From a virus: DNA of 34,322 bases. The notes under the pieces were generated by a model. The model made no database searches. It was not told the origin of the DNA and saw only the letters and a list, made by a program, of their open reading frames with translations. The translations under genes were made by a program, and so were the position numbers. Every line of letters starts with the position of its first letter. Within the stretch, counting starts at the first letter, position 1. Below are positions 15,312 through 21,457 of the stretch, one piece after another. The stretch is taken from the IMG/VR virus record IMGVR_UViG_3300009105_000017, positions 1 through 34,322 of that record. One strand, given 5' to 3'.

Positions 15312-16163
15312 TTACATGAAGTCAAAATCTTCTGTTGGATCAGGCTCACCAGCGTCTTTACCAGCATCCTCTTCACCTGTGAAAATAGATGCCGCTTCAC
15401 CAGCAAAGTCCCCAAAAGCATCAGATGCTTCTCGGGTAGTGGTTCCTGCGCCAAGATTAACGTCGTCTTTGACTTTCATGAGTGCTGCTATACTGGTACT
15501 GATACCTTTGTTACCAGCCTTGTCGTAATACCAGAACTCCAGCATAACACGATACCATGCTCCAGAGTAGATATCATCTGGTGTTAATTCCTCTGGATTA
15601 ACAGGTTTACCCATCGGTCCGATCACGTAGGGCTGCCTGAACTGATTGTTTGTGTTCATGAAGTAGTGACCGACCAATTGATCAGCGTTTGAGATTTTAG
15701 CAGTATCTTCTGCTTTATCTCCATCCCTTATAGGGAATGAACGTAGTATGGATATCTGCTTTGCAATCTCTTGAGCTTTACCTTCCCCAAATTTATCTAT
15801 CAGCACTTTACCATACAAGGGATTAAGTGCTTTGATCCATGCTGCAACAATAGGATCAGTTTTAGGGAACAGACATTGCATACCCCAGGCCAATTTTTCA
15901 CTGTCCGGTAACTGTCGAGGTTCAAGAATATTGACATAAGAACCCCTACAAACCGGCGTAACACATTTCTTTTTATCCATATCAATTGTAAATCCTTCTG
16001 GCATAATAAAATCCTCCTTATGTGCTCTAATAAAATTAATGGTTTGTTGATCTTTATATTCGGCGAAAGTAGGTTCAAACATAGGCATTGCCGTTAAGCT
16101 ATCACCTGTCTTCAATGCTTGCTGAAGTAAGTAATCAATATGTTCATCTGCCATTTCGCCCAT
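15312..16163 (-). CDS. Single-stranded DNA binding protein (DUF2815 type)
   Basis: This 283-residue protein resembles the DUF2815/Enc34 OB-fold family of phage single-strand binding proteins. The hallmark stretches are NPLYGKVLIDKFG, DDIYSGAWYRVMLEFWYYDK and GISTSIAALMKVKDDVNLGAG. Its C-terminal 50 residues are acidic and flexible, ending EDFDFM, which is analogous to the acidic tips that let SSBs recruit polymerase and primase. A second motif in the tail, EASDAFGDF, recurs in the neighbouring nuclease. Family members are about 190 residues, so this one has an extended N-terminus and tail. The ATG at 16163 follows TTGGAGATTATC; the TTG four codons earlier is less likely. Confidence 0.85.
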   Translation of the reverse strand: MGEMADEHIDYLLQQALKTGDSLTAMPMFEPTFAEYKDQQTINFIRAHKEDFIMPEGFTIDMDKKKCVTPVCRGSYVNILEPRQLPDSEKLAWGMQCLFPKTDPIVAAWIKALNPLYGKVLIDKFGEGKAQEIAKQISILRSFPIRDGDKAEDTAKISNADQLVGHYFMNTNNQFRQPYVIGPMGKPVNPEELTPDDIYSGAWYRVMLEFWYYDKAGNKGISTSIAALMKVKDDVNLGAGTTTREASDAFGDFAGEAASIFTGEEDAGKDAGEPDPTEDFDFM

Positions 16164-16190
16164 GATAATCTCCAAAGTTGATAGTTTGTT

Positions 16191-16394
16191 TTAAATTTTA
16201 TCCTCATCCAATTTATGATCTCCACACCAATCAGATAAGAATACTACAGGATAACCACTCATAGTGGGACAGCGGCGTCTGCATCGACCGACTTTGATGA
16301 TCGCTGCTTTACCACTTTTGTCAACGAACCACATACAAGTAGCACAAGACATCCCTTCACTTCTGTGTTCCCAATTATCTTCTTTTTCAGGCAT
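16191..16394 (-). CDS. Small Cys-rich, probable zinc protein
   Basis: A 67-residue protein with paired cysteines: CATC at 17-20, then GRCRRRC near 37-42, and WCGDH near 56-60. The spacing suggests one or two bound zinc ions. An AAGGAGGCAATT ribosome site precedes the ATG. It sits between the nuclease and SSB genes, so a DNA-associated adaptor role is plausible but unproven. Confidence 0.78.
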   Translation of the reverse strand: MPEKEDNWEHRSEGMSCATCMWFVDKSGKAAIIKVGRCRRRCPTMSGYPVVFLSDWCGDHKLDEDKI

Positions 16395-16558
16395 AATTGC
16401 CTCCTTCAGTGGGTGAGAGTCATTCCCCTTTTCAACAGACAGGTTGAACGTCCACTCTCGTCGGCAGTTAAAGGTTAAAAGAAACCTGAGTCAGTTTCTC
16501 CTGAATCCCGAAACATTTCCGAAAGGGTCTTTTTGCATAGTGAGGACTCTGAATTATA
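16395..16558. other. Non-coding gap between nuclease and zinc protein
   Basis: This stretch of 164 bases holds no reading frame with a ribosome site longer than about 15 codons. On the minus strand there is a small inverted repeat, GAAAC-8-GTTTC. I see no clear promoter or terminator. Confidence 0.5.
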
Positions 16559-18226
16559 CTACTCTGTGATTTTAAAAGTACCATCCGAGTACAGCTCATA
16601 ACCATACCCATCTCGTTCGTGAAGATAACGAATGTGCATTTTGACACTATTAACTCCACAACCAAGTGCTTTAGCCACTTCTTCTAACGATACACCTCCT
16701 TTCCCCATTGTTAATACTTGATGACGTTTAGTGGATTTTTTTGGCGGCAAGATTTTGTCTGATAGTGTTGCGGATTGAATAATGATTCGATCTTCAGATT
16801 CTGTCTCTCTGGTCTTGACTGTTGCTGCTTCTTCAGAGGAAGAAAAATCACCAAACATGTTTGATGCTTCTTCTATGTCTATTGCACTGGTTCCTCCGAA
16901 GAGTTCATCAACTGCATCAAGTTTATCTTCTGGATCTGGATCAGGTCGTGGATCATCTTCCATGTCAGCCATAGACAATTTTTGCATAAGAGTTAATGGT
17001 TTCAATCCATCCTCAAACTCTTCTGGATTGCCACTGGTAGCAGTCTCAACAATAACAGTCGTTTCCACAAACTCTTCGAACTGTTTCTCTACACTAACCT
17101 CCATTGCTGGTCGTTTATCTGTTTCATCAACCAGTGTCGGAGCACCAAGTGGAGTAGTAATGTAGTTTGCCAGTCCTACACCTTCAGATTTCTTCTTACC
17201 CATTTCCTTCTCTACTTTCGCGGGAGACAGAAGCTTCTCTTCATAAGGTTCAACTTGATGCTGTTTAAGAAAAGCAGCAATTTGAGAGTCGGAAACTTTC
17301 CATTTTCGATTTGCTCTGCCACGAACTAACTTAAGACCTGGGATTTCTGTACCTTTGATAGCTTCCTCCAGTAACCGAGCATCAATGTTATTCATCCAGT
17401 CTCGAATAAACCCAAAGGCTTTACGGAGGTTCGCCATACCTATTAAATCCATAAGAGGATCGGGAGCAGGTGGTGGTGGAGTCTCCACTTCCGTATAGGG
17501 CTTGAATGCTTGTTCTGTTTCACGGATAGCGAACTCCGCTTGAACGGTACATACACCAGCCGCAGGACACCAACGACATTGAGTCTCTCCAGGTACGCAT
17601 TTAACTGCTCCATTTTTCACAGCTTCCATTGTTGGTCTAAGAACTTTCATATACCACTTTATCAGTTCCTCCCGAGTATACTCGACTGGACGAATAGGAT
17701 TGACTGTTCGTGGTTGAATGATTAAGGTTTTGACTTTTTGAGGAGCAATGCTATACTCCATTTGAAGCCACTTCATTGCTCCAATAGCATAAACTTTCAT
17801 TTGCGGAGTATCACCTTCAACTATAACACCTTTACCAAACTTAGCGTCTGCTATGAGCAGCCACTCATCATTCCACATCATGGCATCCAGCATACCCCAA
17901 CAATCCTCTGTTATTTCGACCGTGTGTTCAATTTTACCACCTTTGACTCCAAGCTCCTTGGTCTGACCTCTGACCTCATCAATATACATTTGAATTGCTT
18001 CAATAAGTTCAGACTCCATATAAACTCCATCGATAGTTTCACCTGAGAAGTCATCGGCTGTTAGATTCTCTTTGAGACATCTTGCTGAGACTTCATGGCA
18101 TACAGTACCTTCGTGGGCATATACAGAAGTGGTTTCTTCGATACCTTCGGAGAGAGCCAGACTGCCTGGACAGGCAAGCCAGCGAGGAGATGCAGATGGT
18201 GCAAAATACGCATGTTTTCCTGGCAT
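16559..18226 (-). CDS. DUF2800 Cas4-like nuclease with C-terminal winged helix
   Basis: This 555-residue protein has an N-terminal DUF2800 domain related to RecB/Cas4 nucleases: PSASPRWLACPGS (10-22), Asp114, then the core IADAKFGKG with Asp127 and Lys129 (the D-x-K site), and a Cys cluster at 210, 217, 220 and 226 (QCRWCPAAGVC) fit for an iron-sulphur cluster. Family members usually end near 380 residues. Here about 170 residues are added: a palindrome-encoded TATSGNP (near 395), an acidic linker with EASNMFGDF, and a final domain (SLEEVAKALGCGVNSVKMHI) that looks like a winged helix-turn-helix. The fusion suggests DNA-targeted end processing. The ribosome site is TAAAGGAGAT. Confidence 0.85.
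   Translation of the reverse strand: MPGKHAYFAPSASPRWLACPGSLALSEGIEETTSVYAHEGTVCHEVSARCLKENLTADDFSGETIDGVYMESELIEAIQMYIDEVRGQTKELGVKGGKIEHTVEITEDCWGMLDAMMWNDEWLLIADAKFGKGVIVEGDTPQMKVYAIGAMKWLQMEYSIAPQKVKTLIIQPRTVNPIRPVEYTREELIKWYMKVLRPTMEAVKNGAVKCVPGETQCRWCPAAGVCTVQAEFAIRETEQAFKPYTEVETPPPPAPDPLMDLIGMANLRKAFGFIRDWMNNIDARLLEEAIKGTEIPGLKLVRGRANRKWKVSDSQIAAFLKQHQVEPYEEKLLSPAKVEKEMGKKKSEGVGLANYITTPLGAPTLVDETDKRPAMEVSVEKQFEEFVETTVIVETATSGNPEEFEDGLKPLTLMQKLSMADMEDDPRPDPDPEDKLDAVDELFGGTSAIDIEEASNMFGDFSSSEEAATVKTRETESEDRIIIQSATLSDKILPPKKSTKRHQVLTMGKGGVSLEEVAKALGCGVNSVKMHIRYLHERDGYGYELYSDGTFKITE
17026..17045. repeat. 20-bp palindrome, copy 8 (inside a gene)
   Basis: Plus strand GATTGCCACTGGTAGCAGTC. 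The coding strand reads TATSGNP inside the acidic linker of the DUF2800 nuclease, away from its catalytic domain. Confidence 0.95.
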
Positions 18227-18253
18227 ATTTATCTCCTTTATCAGTGTAGTAAG

Positions 18254-18283
18254 AAGCAGACTGCCACCAGTGGCAGTCTGCTT
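18254..18283. repeat. 20-bp palindrome, copy 9, extended stem
   Basis: The core GACTGCCACCAGTGGCAGTC (18259-18278) is the paired variant. Flanking bases also pair, giving 14-bp arms around CA, one of the strongest stems in the window. It lies between the ParB-like and DUF2800 genes with no T run on either side. Confidence 0.93.
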
Positions 18284-18304
18284 GAGGGATAACCAATGAG
18301 AAAA

Positions 18305-19417
18305 TTAGGCAGTAGCTTCTTCACTAACAGGTGTTTCACCTTCACCTTCAGTACCTTCGATAAACATGTCTGCAACTTCCGGCTCCTTGTCCAGTTCTTC
18401 TTGAACCAGCTCCATTGCAGCTTCGATCTGATCGATATGATCCTCTTTAAGATTCACACGTTCTTTGCGAATTAATTCGATCACTCGATCAACGGCAACC
18501 AGGACTTTCTCATGGGGTTCCTTGGGCGAAGGTTTCAAAGCATCCGCTTGCTCTTTGGCTGCCTTAAGTTTGGCTTTCTTTTTCTCAACCACTTCATTGA
18601 TGGCTGAAATCGGGTCCGGACCTTCACCTTTTCCTTTGGAGATTTTGATGGCATCCTCTACTTCAGCACGGGTAAGACTGCTTTTCAGGATTTTATCCTG
18701 GACCTTACGCTGAACATCTTCGGGAAACATTTCCATCACCTTACTTTGACCTTTGCCGGACTCTGTTTTGGTGACGAGTTTTTGGAACCGATTGGCTAGC
18801 GTTACATTGGGTAATTGCTGCGCCAGCTTGAATGTCGCTTCATCATTCTCGATGACTTGCAACGCATCATGGATGGTCTGTCTTGACCAGCAATCGCCCA
18901 GGAATGAAGCAATGACACTGGCACCAACTCCATGATTTTTCATACGGGTAAAACTCCGGTCATCAACCTTCAATGCGCCTTGATCTCCGACGTTCTTGAG
19001 GAACTGTTCCTTGTCTTTCGACGCCGCCAGCAGATTCGTCAAATGGGCCTGGAGTTGAATTACCGTCATGCAGAGATTCTGAGGATTTTCTCCCCAATCA
19101 TCTGCATTTTCATTCGCAAAGATCTTCAACATGCGCTCATCGGTCAGTTGTGTTTCCGGGCGCACATTGATTTTGATCTCAGTGAATTCGGTCATTCCTT
19201 CAGCCAGCAATTGTCGAAGGGCCTCAATTCTGTGATGCCCATATGCCAGCTGAATCCGGCCATCCTTAGTTTTTCTTGCCAGGAGATTTTCCCAGAAAGA
19301 TGTGTCCGCAATTTTCTCCTTCAAGCTCTCAATTTTCGGCTGATCGAAAACATAGCTTTCAGGATTACGGAACGGGTTGGATTCGATCTCTATCAACTTA
19401 GCTGTAATAAAAGGCAT
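18305..19417 (-). CDS. ParB-like nuclease-domain protein
   Basis: This 370-residue protein has an N-terminal ParB/Srx-type domain: LIEIESNPFRNP, then LAYGHHRIEALRQL (58-71), where GHHR replaces the GxRR box of true ParB. A helical middle region follows (SRQTIHDALQVIENDEATFK, residues 178-197), then a Lys/Ala-rich coiled coil and an acidic Glu-rich tail. Phage relatives may bind DNA, cut it, or hydrolyse CTP; no choice can be made here. The ATG at 19417 has a perfect AAAGGAGG site; the ORF extension upstream lies in the palindrome. The gene is clearly more GC-rich than its neighbours, suggesting recent arrival. Bases 18822-18881 recur inverted at 20571-20630. Confidence 0.82.
   Translation of the reverse strand: MPFITAKLIEIESNPFRNPESYVFDQPKIESLKEKIADTSFWENLLARKTKDGRIQLAYGHHRIEALRQLLAEGMTEFTEIKINVRPETQLTDERMLKIFANENADDWGENPQNLCMTVIQLQAHLTNLLAASKDKEQFLKNVGDQGALKVDDRSFTRMKNHGVGASVIASFLGDCWSRQTIHDALQVIENDEATFKLAQQLPNVTLANRFQKLVTKTESGKGQSKVMEMFPEDVQRKVQDKILKSSLTRAEVEDAIKISKGKGEGPDPISAINEVVEKKKAKLKAAKEQADALKPSPKEPHEKVLVAVDRVIELIRKERVNLKEDHIDQIEAAMELVQEELDKEPEVADMFIEGTEGEGETPVSEEATA
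18822..18881 (-). repeat. 60-bp inverted duplication, arm in ParB-like gene
   Basis: The coding strand of this segment encodes about QTIHDALQVIENDEATFKLA. It matches the plus strand at 20571-20630 in 59 of 60 bases, so the two arms are inverted. Here it lies within a helical region that fits the rest of the protein. Confidence 0.95.
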
Positions 19418-19436
19418 ATAATGCCTCCTTTCTTGG

Positions 19437-19655
19437 TTAAGGGTTATTGCCAGGATTGCCACTGGTAGCAATCTGTTCAAGCCTATTTTTAAGTAATTGT
19501 ACCACCTCCTTTCGTGCTATCCTTAGTTCTAACTTCTTCATTAACGCACTAACTACTTCATCCCGTACAGATAGTATTGCAGGAAGAATTATATTCTGTA
19601 AATATAAGTCTGCTTCCTTCATACGCATACGAATTTCTGATGTAGTAGATGTCAC
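19437..19655 (-). CDS. Small helical protein ending in the palindrome peptide
   Basis: A 72-residue, mostly helical protein (LQNIILPAILSVRDEVVSAL) starting at GTG after GAAGG. Its C-terminus, IATSGNPGNNP, is encoded by palindrome copy 10, which also sits just upstream of the ParB-like gene's ribosome site. It is the first gene after the leftward promoter near 19800 and the operator-like palindrome at 19673-19696. Not recognised. Confidence 0.7.
   Translation of the reverse strand: MTSTTSEIRMRMKEADLYLQNIILPAILSVRDEVVSALMKKLELRIARKEVVQLLKNRLEQIATSGNPGNNP
19454..19473. repeat. 20-bp palindrome, copy 10 (inside a gene end)
   Basis: Plus strand GATTGCCACTGGTAGCAATC. Read on the minus strand as IATSGN, with the stop five codons later. 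Confidence 0.95.
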
Positions 19656-19672
19656 AATACCTTCATTAGTTG

Positions 19673-19696
19673 TGTCTTATTACATGTAATAAGACA
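19673..19696. promoter_or_regulatory. Operator-like palindrome, site 1
   Basis: A perfect 24-bp palindrome with core TTATTACATGTAATAA flanked by TGTC and GACA. It ends 17 bases before the GTG of the 72-residue gene in the leader from the 19800 promoter. It could be bound by a dimeric repressor or fold as an RNA hairpin next to the ribosome site. Confidence 0.8.
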
Positions 19697-19722
19697 GAAA
19701 ATATGATAGGATTATCAACTCA

Positions 19723-19742
19723 GACTGCCACCAGTAGCAATC
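19723..19742. repeat. 20-bp palindrome, copy 11 (diverged)
   Basis: GACTGCCACCAGTAGCAATC, with two arm mismatches. It lies in the leader between the 19800 promoter and the operator-like palindrome. Confidence 0.88.
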
Positions 19743-19749
19743 TCAGGTG

Positions 19750-19800
19750 ATGGTATAGTATAAAGTGTGGGGAAGTTTTTCCAGCTTCATACTATACCAT
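19750..19800. repeat. 12-bp inverted repeat overlapping a promoter
   Basis: ATGGTATAGTAT (19750-19761) and ATACTATACCAT (19789-19800) are exact inverses, 27 bases apart. The second arm covers the -10 region of the leftward promoter, so the pair may be an operator or an early-transcript hairpin. Confidence 0.75.
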
Positions 19801-19824
19801 ATCATACTCTGGAGACTATGTCAA
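19796..19824 (-). promoter_or_regulatory. Sigma-70-like promoter, leftward
   Basis: On the minus strand, TTGACA (19819-19824), 17 bases, then TATGGT (19796-19801). It would drive the 72-residue gene, the ParB-like gene and the replication genes beyond. Confidence 0.65.
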
Positions 19825-19827
19825 GTA

Positions 19828-19925
19828 TTATTTTTTCAGCTCGATTTTAGTGATCCAGTACATCACAGCACAATTCTTTTTAGTACAGTGTACCTTTCTA
19901 ACGCATCTTCGAATAGTGTTGTCAT
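19828..19925 (-). pseudogene. Small Cys-rich gene apparently frameshifted at its start
   Basis: A TTAGGAGGAATA ribosome site is followed by an ATG at 19925 that reads only 20 codons. The neighbouring frame reads without stops NTIRRCVRKVHCTKKNC then AVMYWITKIELKK to TAA at 19828-19830: basic, with three spaced Cys, like other small phage zinc-type peptides. From ATG to that stop is 98 bases, one short of 33 codons. Adding one base after ATG (for example ATGG) would restore M-D-N-T-I-R-R-C. So either a base was lost, the sequence has an error, or the ribosome shifts frame. Confidence 0.5.
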
Positions 19926-19933
19926 TATTCCTC

Positions 19934-20167
19934 CTAAATAATTCCTGCCAATATTAACGCAGACACCACGCTGTTGGTTTCACATTCATCACACCAACCA
20001 CGATCTTGATCTGGCTCCATGTCGGTGGAATAATCGCATCCCTCATTCGTGCAAATTGCAGGAACACCAACACGCATTCCAAAGCCCATACATTCTTGCT
20101 CAATGAATTCTATTGAATCAGAATATCCTTCAGCATTCATCAATATTTCAAATTTACTCTTTGCCAT
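19934..20167 (-). CDS. Small four-Cys zinc-type phage protein
   Basis: A 77-residue protein with CTNEGCDYSTDMEPDQDRGW followed by CDEC: two CxxxxC/CxxC pairs that fit a single zinc site. Small early proteins of this pattern, ending in a hydrophobic ALILAGII tail, are common in diverse phages; their function is unknown to me. The ribosome site GGGAGGTGATAAGAG precedes the ATG. It lies in the early leftward unit with other tiny genes. Confidence 0.82.
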   Translation of the reverse strand: MAKSKFEILMNAEGYSDSIEFIEQECMGFGMRVGVPAICTNEGCDYSTDMEPDQDRGWCDECETNSVVSALILAGII

Positions 20168-20173
20168 CTCTTA

Positions 20174-20449
20174 TCACCTCCCTTTAATATGCCAACCATC
20201 ATTTAATAGTTCATCTGCTAATTCCCGAGTATTAGATTTTTTTATGTGCCTATCTGCTTCTTCTCTTGCTTTTGAAATCTCCTCTTGAGTTAATAGGATA
20301 GATAATCGGCCTTTTCTCCAATCGTCCAGAACAGCTTGTCTGCCTTCAATATAATAATGATTCTCACGCCATTGTTGCCAGAAAAACCGCATCTGGTATT
20401 CCATATGTGATGAGTATGGAATAGGAATTTTTGTGACGATTATTGTCAT
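20174..20449 (-). CDS. Hypothetical early protein
   Basis: A 91-residue protein with an aromatic N-terminal half (MEYQMRFFWQQWRENHYYIE) and a charged, helical C-terminal half. The ribosome site GAAAGGAGGTAATAAAAG is near perfect, and palindrome copy 12 lies just before it. Not recognised. Six bases separate it from the next gene. Confidence 0.75.
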   Translation of the reverse strand: MTIIVTKIPIPYSSHMEYQMRFFWQQWRENHYYIEGRQAVLDDWRKGRLSILLTQEEISKAREEADRHIKKSNTRELADELLNDGWHIKGR

Positions 20450-20468
20450 CTTTTATTACCTCCTTTCA

Positions 20469-20488
20469 GATTGCCACCAGTGGCAATC
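20469..20488. repeat. 20-bp palindrome, copy 12
   Basis: GATTGCCACCAGTGGCAATC, exact consensus. On the minus strand its first G is the last base of a TAG stop, and its end runs into TGAAAGGAGGT. Confidence 0.96.
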
Positions 20489-20808
20489 TATTCATAATAG
20501 TTTGTCCAGCAAGTAATGTATCTTTCGCCGGAATCGATGAGTGCTTCTGCCCAATGTGGTGGCCAGTGATACAGACCATCCATGATGCGTTGCAAGCCAT
20601 CGAGAATGATGAAGCGACATTCAAGCTGGCATGGAGGTTTACGAAAATCAATATTATCATCTGTGACAAATCCACTATGCACTTCAATAATATCTTTTAA
20701 TCTGACATCCAGCCAGCTATGATCGTCCATGTAAGCATAACTTCGATCACAGCACCAGCCGCGCATTGGTCTAAGGTTTGGGAAAAATGTGAAAACATAT
20801 GGTAGCAT
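20488..20808 (-). CDS. Early protein carrying the inverted ParB segment
   Basis: A 106-residue protein starting at the ATG at 20808 after AAGGAGGAAGTA; the ATG overlaps the TAA of the upstream small gene (TAATG). The N-terminus (MLPYVFTFFPNLRPMRGWCC) is aromatic and Cys-containing. Residues about 60-79 (CQLECRFIILDGLQRIMDGL) are read from the antisense of a 60-bp piece of the ParB-like gene. The sequence on both sides still looks natural (YHWPPHWAEALIDSGERYI), so either this gene is the original source or the insertion was absorbed in frame. Function unknown. The stop is TAG at 20488-20490, touching a palindrome. Confidence 0.72.
   Translation of the reverse strand: MLPYVFTFFPNLRPMRGWCCDRSYAYMDDHSWLDVRLKDIIEVHSGFVTDDNIDFRKPPCQLECRFIILDGLQRIMDGLYHWPPHWAEALIDSGERYITCWTNYYE
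20571..20630 (+). repeat. 60-bp inverted duplication, arm in early gene
   Basis: On the plus strand this matches the coding (minus) strand at 18822-18881 in 59 of 60 bases. The single difference is C at 20597 against T in the ParB coding strand. It lies antisense inside the 106-residue gene. Confidence 0.95.
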
Positions 20809-20954
20809 TACTTCCTCCTTAATACTCTGCTCATGCATTTCTTGCAATGTTTAATAATGGCTTTATTCTTGGTATCTGAAAAGTAGCCAAGTCTTGCCCG
20901 GGCGACATTGACTTCATTTCTGTTAAGCCATCTCCTTGCCGTTTTCTTTTGCAT
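20808..20954 (-). CDS. Small basic protein with CKKC motif, 48 residues
   Basis: The ATG at 20954 follows a near-perfect ribosome site (GAAAGGAGGTGAGTAA). The product starts MQKKTARRWLNRNEVNVARA and ends with HCKKCMSRVLRRK. It is strongly basic, and its CxxC could join His for metal binding, so it may bind nucleic acid. The TAA overlaps the next start (TAATG). It is the first gene after the promoter at 21036-21064 and the operator-like palindrome at 20977-20998. Confidence 0.75.
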   Translation of the reverse strand: MQKKTARRWLNRNEVNVARARLGYFSDTKNKAIIKHCKKCMSRVLRRK

Positions 20955-20976
20955 TTACTCACCTCCTTTCTGTTGT

Positions 20977-20998
20977 GTCTTATTACATGTAATAAGAC
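20977..20998. promoter_or_regulatory. Operator-like palindrome, site 2
   Basis: A perfect 22-bp palindrome with the same TTATTACATGTAATAA core and GTC/GAC flanks as site 1. It lies 37 bases downstream of the -10 element and just before the ribosome site of the 48-residue gene. Confidence 0.82.
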
Positions 20999-21035
20999 GT
21001 TATATTCATCATCTAAAACAATTCCCATCTTACTT

Positions 21036-21064
21036 ATTATACCACAACGTGCTATCTATGTCAA
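21036..21064 (-). promoter_or_regulatory. Perfect sigma-70 promoter, leftward
   Basis: On the minus strand, TTGACA (21059-21064), 17 bases, then TATAAT (21036-21041): full consensus. It shares the sequence AGTGCTTGACAT with the promoter near 22500, so the two probably share origin or control. Confidence 0.88.
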
Positions 21065-21110
21065 GCACTAATTTCAATGTTTTTCCATCTAAGATATAGT
21101 CCAGAATTAA

Positions 21111-21130
21111 GATTGTCACCAGTGGCAATC
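21111..21130. repeat. 20-bp palindrome, copy 13
   Basis: GATTGTCACCAGTGGCAATC, one change (C6 to T). It lies in the non-coding stretch upstream of the consensus promoter. Confidence 0.93.
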
Positions 21131-21140
21131 TAACAGTAAA

Positions 21141-21208
21141 ATATGCATATAAACACATATGTACACGAATGCACATATGCATATAAACACATATGCGCAC
21201 GAATGCAC
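21141..21208. repeat. 34-bp tandem direct repeat, two units
   Basis: Units 21141-21174 and 21175-21208 differ at two bases. Each holds ATATGCATATAAACACATAT, rich in CATATG-type half-palindromes. It lies between the promoter region and a terminator, and could be a protein-binding array or an origin-like iteron pair. Confidence 0.9.
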
Positions 21209-21220
21209 ATATAAAATGAA

Positions 21221-21257
21221 AATTTAAGCCCGTATCAAAATGATACGGGCTTAAATT
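21221..21257 (-). terminator. Strong terminator of the first leftward unit
   Basis: Perfect 17-bp arms with a 3-base loop (AAA on plus). Read leftward, the stem ends in AAATTTTCATTTT, a T-rich tail typical of Rho-independent termination. It lies directly after the stop of the 32-residue membrane gene. Confidence 0.85.
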
Positions 21258-21356
21258 CTATGACTCTAAAAATATTATCATCGCGTTAATACGACCGATG
21301 ATAAAACATAATACTGATACGAGTAACATACCGAATACGAAGATACTAAAAAGCAT
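21258..21356 (-). CDS. Tiny membrane protein, 32 residues
   Basis: The ATG at 21356 follows GGAAGGAGTATAGACC, a strong ribosome site, and the frame ends in TAG that abuts the terminator. The product begins MLFSIFVFGMLLVSVLCFII and continues GRINAMIIFLES, so it is a single membrane span with a short tail. It could be an early membrane effector such as an exclusion or inhibitor peptide. No family is recognised. Confidence 0.65.
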   Translation of the reverse strand: MLFSIFVFGMLLVSVLCFIIGRINAMIIFLES

Positions 21357-21410
21357 GGTCTATACTCCTTCCATGTATGGGGTTTACTTCAGTCTATCGC
21401 AATAGCCTAT

Positions 21411-21443
21411 ACAATGCCTGTATGAAGTCCATACAGGCATTGT
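21411..21443. repeat. 14-bp hairpin after the DUF3102-like gene
   Basis: ACAATGCCTGTATG and CATACAGGCATTGT are exact inverses with a 5-base loop (AAGTC). It lies 14 bases past the end of the leftward 21458-22219 gene with no T run, so it is probably an mRNA-protecting or processing hairpin. Confidence 0.75.
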
Positions 21444-21457
21444 CAAGGATACTCTGA

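Noticed and set aside
16782-17165. A 127-codon plus-strand Ser-rich frame
   Set aside because: It is the antisense of the DUF2800 nuclease linker, has no ribosome site, and its Ser bias follows from the Asp/Glu codons on the other strand.
20443-20700. Plus-strand frame containing a ParB-like peptide
   Set aside because: It has no ribosome site and is antisense to well-supported leftward genes. The ParB resemblance comes from the inverted duplication.
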